Part shown: positions 27,280 through 32,571 of the stretch, one piece after another
Numbering within the stretch: position 1 is the first letter of the stretch
How the letters are laid out: every line of letters begins with the position of its first letter
NCBI GenBank assembly: GCA_028688575.1
Contig: JAQTXW010000027.1
Location: forward strand, 1 to 32,571
Origin: Methylotenera sp.
Lineage (GTDB): Bacteria > Pseudomonadota > Gammaproteobacteria > Burkholderiales > Methylophilaceae
DNA length: 32,571 bases
Direction of reading: 5' to 3'
Made by a program: the position numbers and the translations under genes
Notes under the pieces: model-generated
The model's input: only the letters and a program-made list of their open reading frames with translations
Database searches by the model: none
What the model was told of the DNA's origin: nothing

Positions 27280-28395
27280 TTAATAATCACCATAGAGATT
27301 TAAGTTGCCCGCTGTGTTATTTGCATTATTATTGTTGCCACCAGGCGGGTTATTGCCGTTAAAGTTCAAGTCATCGGCATTGGGGTTAAAGCGCTGGCTA
27401 TTTTCAGAGTCTGTGCGAAATCTATCTGAATAAGCTTTTGCCTGCCTAGGCTGCAAACCATTGATGATCACAATATTCTCAGGGTCGCGGCTGGGCTTGG
27501 GTAGCCGTGTTGTCACCTTGACTTCTTTTACAGGGGTGAGGCGAGTTTCATCGCTAAATGGTCTGAATACCACACGCATTTGTGTGCCAATAGAGGAGGC
27601 CAGTACCGTAACATGGGCATCTTCTGGCGTCATTTGCATCACAACAAACTCACCATTCGGGTCTGGGCGCTGGCCTTGCCTGCGGCGTGGTACAAACATA
27701 ATCTCTGCATTTTCTGCAATGAGCGTGGCGGTGACTGCGTTTCCAGCTCCTGCGACCACACCACCGCTGGTAGCGGCCCTGAGTCTTGCGCGCGCATCAA
27801 CTTTGGCTTTAACGTCACCCGGGTTGCCACCACCAAAAGCATCGGAGGATTGTTTTTGCAATGCGGCGATTCGAGCCGCAGAAGCCGTGCCACCTGTTTG
27901 CACGCCCGCTGATGTTTCAATAGATAACAGATCAATTCTGTCGCCAACGCGGAGTGTGTTTAATGCACCAGGAAATAAATTTGCATTCACGTGTACGATG
28001 CGCATCCCTGGCTTTGCAACACCAGAAAAACCAGCATGCCCGCCAGGCTCGGTGATGTCAATTTCTCTAAAATGCTCATTGGTTAAAATATTTCTTCTGG
28101 CAAATCGCCCCACAAATTCTGAAGGGGCAATTAATGCGTCAGTGGGCACATTTGCAGGCGGCATATAGGTGATTCTGAACATTGCATTGCTAAGGCGGGT
28201 GCCGATTGCAATGTCTCTGCGAGCCACTGGCACCGCAATCATGCCAGCGGGTCTTTGCGCTTGCGGCTTTGCCTGTTTGGGCGCTGGGGAAAGTGCAAAA
28301 AATGCACCAATCGCCAGCAGTGCCAAAGCCATCACTATAACAATGGTGCGTTGACGCCTTTTTTGCCGAATACGTGTGTTATTTTGTTGAGCCAT
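27280..28395 (-). CDS. cpaB: Flp pilus assembly protein CpaB/RcpC
   Basis: A periplasmic Tad component that acts with the secretin. The 371-residue protein has one N-terminal membrane helix (about 18-36) after a basic start. A SAF-like domain follows (about 52-115, AVPVARRDIAIGTRL), then the RcpC/CpaB domain (about 120-320, GMRIVHVNANLFPGALNTLRVGDRIDLL). The last 45 residues are low-complexity, rich in Asn and Gly. In most Tad loci this gene lies directly before cpaC; here it lies on the opposite strand 13 kb away. Confidence 0.92.
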   Translation of the reverse strand: MAQQNNTRIRQKRRQRTIVIVMALALLAIGAFFALSPAPKQAKPQAQRPAGMIAVPVARRDIAIGTRLSNAMFRITYMPPANVPTDALIAPSEFVGRFARRNILTNEHFREIDITEPGGHAGFSGVAKPGMRIVHVNANLFPGALNTLRVGDRIDLLSIETSAGVQTGGTASAARIAALQKQSSDAFGGGNPGDVKAKVDARARLRAATSGGVVAGAGNAVTATLIAENAEIMFVPRRRQGQRPDPNGEFVVMQMTPEDAHVTVLASSIGTQMRVVFRPFSDETRLTPVKEVKVTTRLPKPSRDPENIVIINGLQPRQAKAYSDRFRTDSENSQRFNPNADDLNFNGNNPPGGNNNNANNTAGNLNLYGDY

Positions 28396-28438
28396 AAAAT
28401 GTGTTGGTTATATTCAAAAAAGTAAAGTTAATAATTTC

Positions 28439-28505
28439 GGGTATTCGTATTCTGTGCTTGATAGCAAACACAGAATACACATTCAATCACAGAATACGAA
28501 TACCC
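28439..28505. repeat. 18-bp perfect inverted repeat between the TadG-like gene and cpaB
   Basis: GGGTATTCGTATTCTGTG (28439-28456) pairs with CACAGAATACGAATACCC (28488-28505). A third, direct copy of the inner CACAGAATAC lies in the loop at 28469-28478. No T run follows on the minus strand, so it is not a standard terminator. It begins 29 bp after the TadG-like stop and could act as an RNA processing or stability element, or as an operator. Confidence 0.65.
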
Positions 28506-28533
28506 ATCATTCTAAATAGTGATTAATGATACC

Positions 28534-30102
28534 TTAATTGCAAGCTGAAACCGTTGTTTTAACTTGCTCACCAATGTTGTCAGGCGGAATAATATCCACT
28601 TGGTAACAGCCTCTAAAATCTCTAAATCGCTTAACAGTCGGGGTTTTGTCTTTACCGCCTATTGGGCCGATCTCCGAGCCAGCAGTGCCTACTAACTGAT
28701 TGGTCACCCCCACTTGATTGGGGTTGTAAAAATAAGGGAGTAAGCTCGCTTGTGTGCCATTAATGTAATCAATAGGAATCGCCTGTAAGCCAAATGTTAA
28801 AAATGATTCAAAAATTGAGCGGTAACGGGTATTTACCTGAACAGCAAAAACACGTGTGGGGGGTATGGGTGCGATTGGGTTTGATAAATCTCTGCATTCA
28901 TCTGCCGCATCAAAATTGCTATCTCTATAATCTGCACCACCACAAACTAGCTGAAAAGTAGGGCGAAACTGAAGCTCAGGATTAGCCCAACTGCTGGGGA
29001 TATATTCCAGGTTATTACCACTGATATTACTGTCGCCAAAAAAGTAAAAACCCGTAGCGCCGTTTAAGTCGCCCATGCCAGGGCAATATTCTGTACCAGC
29101 TGCTGTGCCAGCGCCACACATTTTACCTGGGGGTTTGAGCCATAATTGAAAGCCATTGGCGACACAGCCCTTGAGGGGTTGTATGGTAATCACGCCAGCA
29201 ACGTCAGCCACACACACTTGATGATATTGTGAACGCAAGGCAAGGTTAAGCTTGGGCAGGCCATCAATATTGAGTGCTGGGCTGGTTTTGTTGATATACC
29301 CGCTAAATAATATGCTGGTGCCATTCTGGTTACTTCTTAATGTATCTTGCGCGCAATTGGTAATGTTAATCGGTAAAGGGTTAAATAGGTAAATTTTACC
29401 ATCTAGTGGTAAACCGTTATCGTAATCACCAGAGTCTCCATTGTTAGCGATGCATGATGGCATTCTAAAAACACTTGGGTCACTATGATCGCCAAGGAGA
29501 TATTTGACAGAACCAGATTGCTGGTGATAAGTAATTGGTTTTTCTACTAAAAATTTAATTGAAGTGTTCGTACATGATTCAAAGTCATCAGTGACAGAAT
29601 TTTTGCAAATAATCGCAAAATCAGCGGCTGGGTTGTTAGAGTTATCTGATAATTTAGTGATGAGTGTATTTAAATGCGTGCTATCTGATAAATTGCATTC
29701 ATTAGGAGCTGTGCTGGATTTGATGATAATGGGTGAAGTTGCTGGAATAACACTTGGGCTTGAGCAGTCTTCAGCTAGTGCTGATGTAAAATCTAAGTGG
29801 CTGAAGGCGCTGGTATCAAGCGCATTACTTACCAGCACGCCGTTAGTAAAACTCACCGCATTGGCCCAATCATTGGCGGCAGCTTTAGCGCCATCACCCG
29901 TTTTGCTGGCATGATAAGCAGTAATAGCAAGCTCTGCACCGCCCGCAACTACCATAATGATTAAAATCAGCACTATGGCAAACTCAATCATTGCTTGGCC
30001 GTGTTGGCGCACTTGATGTCGTTGCGCAGAATGCATGCCACACAATCGAGCGTATGGCGACACGGAGGGGGGCGTTGTTAACTTAGCCTGGCTTATTTGC
30101 AT
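28534..30102 (-). CDS. TadE/TadG-like protein (pseudopilin-domain protein)
   Basis: The 522-residue protein contains the TadE-type segment GQAMIEFAIVLILIIMVVAG (about 35-54), with the Glu and hydrophobic helix of pseudopilin-like proteins. A long external domain without a recognised fold and with many Cys residues follows (about 60-522). Such proteins are processed or assembled as minor components of Tad pili, and some are tip adhesins. The start may lie at ATG 30102 or at the internal ATG 22 codons on; neither has a clear ribosome-binding site. It lies between the glycosyltransferase gene and cpaB in one minus-strand run. Confidence 0.78.
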   Translation of the reverse strand: MQISQAKLTTPPSVSPYARLCGMHSAQRHQVRQHGQAMIEFAIVLILIIMVVAGGAELAITAYHASKTGDGAKAAANDWANAVSFTNGVLVSNALDTSAFSHLDFTSALAEDCSSPSVIPATSPIIIKSSTAPNECNLSDSTHLNTLITKLSDNSNNPAADFAIICKNSVTDDFESCTNTSIKFLVEKPITYHQQSGSVKYLLGDHSDPSVFRMPSCIANNGDSGDYDNGLPLDGKIYLFNPLPINITNCAQDTLRSNQNGTSILFSGYINKTSPALNIDGLPKLNLALRSQYHQVCVADVAGVITIQPLKGCVANGFQLWLKPPGKMCGAGTAAGTEYCPGMGDLNGATGFYFFGDSNISGNNLEYIPSSWANPELQFRPTFQLVCGGADYRDSNFDAADECRDLSNPIAPIPPTRVFAVQVNTRYRSIFESFLTFGLQAIPIDYINGTQASLLPYFYNPNQVGVTNQLVGTAGSEIGPIGGKDKTPTVKRFRDFRGCYQVDIIPPDNIGEQVKTTVSACN

Positions 30103-30148
30103 CAGGGGGAATTAAAGTGAGAATGAGCAATAATAAAGGTTAAAAAAA

Positions 30149-30844
30149 TCAGGCAACAGCCGAGCTGTCATCACGCTGCGTGACGGCAAGCATGGCCTCT
30201 TTGGCTTTAAACCAGGTATCCGCATGCTCACAATCGATATATTCATTAAAGTATGGGCCACCTAAGGTGTAGTGTATTAACGCAGCATTCGGGTTAGGCG
30301 GGTTATAACCCACCAGATGGTTCCACGCGATGGGTAGTTCGCCTATCAGGGCATCATCACCAAGCCATTTAAACTGATGCAGCTCAAGCCCAGTTGCAGA
30401 ATTGACATACTCTGGCGTCAATGCTTTGCACTTGGCATTATTAAACAGCATGACGCTAGACCAGTTTTTTTTCTGGTATTTGGTTTGAATCGCACCTAAA
30501 AACTTAGTTTCTTCAACTGGGTTGTGGTCATGCTTAATGCACATCACTGCATAACGGTCATCACGCATTGCCCATAATTTAGCAATGTCTTCAGTCACCA
30601 CCATGTCGCAGTCCATAAAAATACTCCACCCCTCAAAGTTGGAAAGATAAGGGGTTAAAAAACGAGAAAAAGAAAACTGGGTAGATTGCAAAGGGTTAAC
30701 CTCACGCTTAAAAATACCGTTTAACTGCGTGAGCATAATTGGCGTAATACTTACAGGCTGAGAGGCATGCGTGTGTATGCTGTGTGACAACACATGAAAA
30801 GCTGCGGTTTCTCTAGTATCAAACCCAATAAATACGCGAATCAT
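30149..30844 (-). CDS. Glycosyltransferase (GT8-like)
   Basis: The 231-residue cytoplasmic protein starts with RVFIGFDTRETAAFHVL, typical of GT-A enzymes. It has the metal-binding DxD in SIFMDCDMVV (about 76-85), and the segments SSVMLFNNAKC and LGDDALIGELPIAWNHLVGY. The closing part ALIHYTLGGPYFNEY places a His of the active site. It probably transfers a sugar to a glycan or protein of the cell surface. AGGA precedes the ATG, and a sigma54-type promoter ends 39 bp upstream. It leads the unit containing the TadG-like gene and cpaB. Confidence 0.88.
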   Translation of the reverse strand: MIRVFIGFDTRETAAFHVLSHSIHTHASQPVSITPIMLTQLNGIFKREVNPLQSTQFSFSRFLTPYLSNFEGWSIFMDCDMVVTEDIAKLWAMRDDRYAVMCIKHDHNPVEETKFLGAIQTKYQKKNWSSVMLFNNAKCKALTPEYVNSATGLELHQFKWLGDDALIGELPIAWNHLVGYNPPNPNAALIHYTLGGPYFNEYIDCEHADTWFKAKEAMLAVTQRDDSSAVA

Positions 30845-30882
30845 GATAGTTTTCCTTATAAATTAACGTTTATAAGGCAATA

Positions 30883-30898
30883 AGCAAAATTTATGCCT
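30883..30898 (-). promoter_or_regulatory. Sigma54-type promoter of the glycosyltransferase-TadG-cpaB unit
   Basis: On the minus strand: AGGCATA-AATT-TTGCT, with the correct 10-bp GG/GC spacing and one mismatch at the first base. The predicted start near 30872 gives a leader of about 28 nt. The shared palindromes lie about 95 and 135 bp upstream. Confidence 0.68.
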
Positions 30899-30959
30899 TG
30901 CCGATTGCTCACTAACCCATTGATTGGTGAATATATTTTATTCAACCCATTTATTAAAT

Positions 30960-31015
30960 TGGTTTATATCAACCAAAAGGGTTAAAAGGATCTGAAAATT
31001 GGTTTATTTAAACCA
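30960..31015. promoter_or_regulatory. Two perfect TGGTT-N6-AACCA sites between divergent glycosyltransferase genes
   Basis: TGGTT-TATATC-AACCA (30960-30975) and TGGTT-TATTTA-AACCA (31000-31015), centres exactly 40 bp apart. A degenerate half site, GGGTT at 30979-30983, lies between them near the 20-bp position. Sigma54-type promoters leave in both directions, so one set of enhancer sites can serve both. Confidence 0.72.
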
Positions 31016-31107
31016 TATTTATGTGCACTACTAGGTGTTTAGATAGAAGAAGCACTTAAGCTATTGAATTTAATATTCTTTTTATTATTAAAATGTAAGG
31101 TTGTTTT

Positions 31108-31123
31108 TGGCACTGAAATTGCA
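31108..31123 (+). promoter_or_regulatory. Sigma54-type promoter of the GT39-like gene
   Basis: TGGCACT-GAAA-TTGCA: the closest to consensus in the window, with GG (31109-31110) and GC (31121-31122) 10 bp apart. The predicted start near 31134 lies about 21 bp before the ATG. The palindromes lie about 126 and 166 bp upstream. Confidence 0.75.
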
Positions 31124-31154
31124 GATGTGTACGACTGAAAAATTTTTAGGTGTG

Positions 31155-32571
31155 ATGTTTCATTCAATTCTTGGCATGCTGTCTTTTAAAAATATTATTA
31201 ACCACATAGAAAAAAATACGGCTTCAGATAATTATGCCATCACCGTATTTGCATCTATCTTGTTAGTTTGTGTGTGTTTAATCTTTCTAGTACTGCGTGC
31301 GAGCCATATTGGCATTGATTTAACCGATGAAGGTTACTACCTCAATTGGATTAGTAACCCTTGGCTTTATCAGTATTATGTATCGCAGTTTGGCTATGTT
31401 TATCACGATTTATTTAACGTGCTCGGGCAAAGTGTCGCGCATATTCGTCAGGCCAATGTGTTGATCAGTTTTGGTTTGGCGTGGCTGCTTGCTTATTTGC
31501 TGGTGCGGCCATGGTGTGCTGAAAATCGAGTATTTACTGCAATAATCATCAGCCTGTGTATTGCGGCGCCTTCACTGTTTATTTTGATGATTACAGGGCG
31601 ATGGGTGCCAACACCCAGCTATAACAGCCTTAATTTTCAGGGTTACCTTGTTGCTATGGTGGGGGTAATGTTGGCCACTTATGTGCAGCCTGCCAAGCCT
31701 CGGTTAGGGTGGGTGTTAATCGGGCTTGGCGGGTGGCTGAGTTTTATGGCCAAGCCGCCAAGTGCGGCAATGCTGGGCGCTGTGATATTGCTTTATTTTT
31801 TTGCCATTAAGCAGCTGCAAATCAAGCATGTGGCACTGGGTGTATTAACCTCGGTATTGGCATTAGTGCTTTCTGCATTTTATATCGATGGTTCAGTGCT
31901 GGGTTTTATTGAGCGCTTGCAACAAGGTTTGCACGCGGCAACCTTAATGCAGGCAGGGCATGGACTTACCAGTTTGTTTAAGCTTGATTACTTTCCTATA
32001 GATGCGGTTTTTAAGGTCAAATTTATAGTTTTTAGCCTGTTTGTCGCTGTTTCAGTATTGCTGTATGTGAGCACTAAAAAAATGCACACGGTGATAATTT
32101 GTTTGTTATCTGCGTTTTTTGTGGTGTCAGCGCTAATGCTGGTTTTGTTGCTGCAAGCGCCTGCACAATCTATTAAAAGATACCATGGCCTGATTGTACT
32201 GGCGATTCCATTTGGGGCGGTGATTTCTATATTAATTGCCAAGTTTTTGCCTCAAGCAAAAGAGGCTAACCCTAAACCTATTGCTGCCTTTGTATGCTTA
32301 TTACTGGTGCTACCTTACTTTTATGCAGTTGGCACAGGCAATAGCTATTGGCAAACTGCTGCGGGTGCGGGGGTATTTTGGGTGGTGGCAGGTGCGGTGT
32401 TATTACACAAAAGCATGCAATGCAACGGCGCTAAAATCAGCGCAATGATGCCCATGTTAGCGCTGTTATCGTATGCCACAGTAGAAGTGGTGATGAACGC
32501 CATGGCAAACCCATACCGCCAGTCACAATCACTATTGGTGCAAAAAGATCAGGTTACATTTCCGCAATCTA
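31155..32571 (+). CDS. Polytopic glycosyltransferase-39/ArnT-like membrane protein (3' end outside window)
   Basis: The frame is open from ATG 31155 to the window edge (472 codons). The first helix (about 30-52) is followed by a periplasmic loop with LTDEGYYLNWISNPWLYQYY, which has the acidic motif expected at the catalytic loop of PMT/ArnT-type enzymes that use polyprenyl-phosphate sugars. About ten further hydrophobic segments follow. It may attach sugars to pilus proteins or surface glycans; this is inference from the divergent pilus and glycosyltransferase genes sharing its regulatory region. A GTG three bases upstream is an alternative start. Confidence 0.75.
   Translation, partial: MFHSILGMLSFKNIINHIEKNTASDNYAITVFASILLVCVCLIFLVLRASHIGIDLTDEGYYLNWISNPWLYQYYVSQFGYVYHDLFNVLGQSVAHIRQANVLISFGLAWLLAYLLVRPWCAENRVFTAIIISLCIAAPSLFILMITGRWVPTPSYNSLNFQGYLVAMVGVMLATYVQPAKPRLGWVLIGLGGWLSFMAKPPSAAMLGAVILLYFFAIKQLQIKHVALGVLTSVLALVLSAFYIDGSVLGFIERLQQGLHAATLMQAGHGLTSLFKLDYFPIDAVFKVKFIVFSLFVAVSVLLYVSTKKMHTVIICLLSAFFVVSALMLVLLLQAPAQSIKRYHGLIVLAIPFGAVISILIAKFLPQAKEANPKPIAAFVCLLLVLPYFYAVGTGNSYWQTAAGAGVFWVVAGAVLLHKSMQCNGAKISAMMPMLALLSYATVEVVMNAMANPYRQSQSLLVQKDQVTFPQS

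Noticed and set aside
27461-28168. Long plus-strand open frame of 235 codons opposite cpaB
   Set aside because: It is the antisense shadow of cpaB, which has clear domains and a membrane anchor; the antisense protein resembles nothing.

Overview
The window looks like a chromosomal segment of a betaproteobacterium, most likely a methylotroph of the Methylophilaceae (Methylotenera/Methylophilus type). This placement is inferred from protein character, a moderately AT-rich base composition, EF-P carrying Arg32 beside its rhamnosyltransferase EarP, and the order ftsK-lolA-rarA-serS; no database was searched.

Left third (1-11259) is housekeeping. A partial Dps-type ferritin runs leftward, divergent from ftsK. 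Then follow ftsK, lolA, rarA and serS (+), separated from one another only by a palindromic intergenic repeat before serS. On the minus strand come rpiA-mltF, a DUF3147 membrane protein with earP and efp, and a secreted two-domain PepSY protein. Two clear intrinsic terminators (8506-8530, 10691-10720) separate these units.

Right two thirds (11260-32571) form an accessory surface-structure region built on a Tad/Flp pilus machine. The plus-strand run is secretin cpaC, a lipoprotein, a TPR protein, cpaE/tadZ, cpaF/tadA, tadB, tadC, a DUF192 protein and a first ABC transporter (ATPase plus permease). A second plus-strand unit holds a small membrane protein, a large alpha/beta-hydrolase-like protein without its catalytic serine and histidine, and a second, NatAB-like ABC transporter. 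Facing it on the minus strand are a glycosyltransferase, a TadE/TadG-like pseudopilin-domain protein and cpaB/rcpC. A polytopic glycosyltransferase-39-like protein leaves the window at the right edge. No Flp pilin and no prepilin peptidase gene was found.

The main discovery is regulatory. Four intergenic regions of this accessory block carry sigma54-type -24/-12 elements (GG, exactly 10 bp, GC): six promoters in all, at 11510, 12441, 12468 (minus), 23017, 30898 (minus) and 31108. Each region also carries a 16-bp palindrome, TGGTT-N6-AACCA, in two or three copies whose centres lie 20 bp (or 40 bp) apart. For four of the six promoters these sites sit about 95-165 bp upstream of the predicted start, as expected for enhancer sites of a sigma54 activator. 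One promoter appears to drive a small RNA of about 119 nt (11536-11654) ending in a strong terminator. I read this as one sigma54/activator regulon joining the split Tad locus, two glycosyltransferases, the ABC/pseudo-hydrolase operon, a small secreted protein and an sRNA. The activator itself is not in the window.
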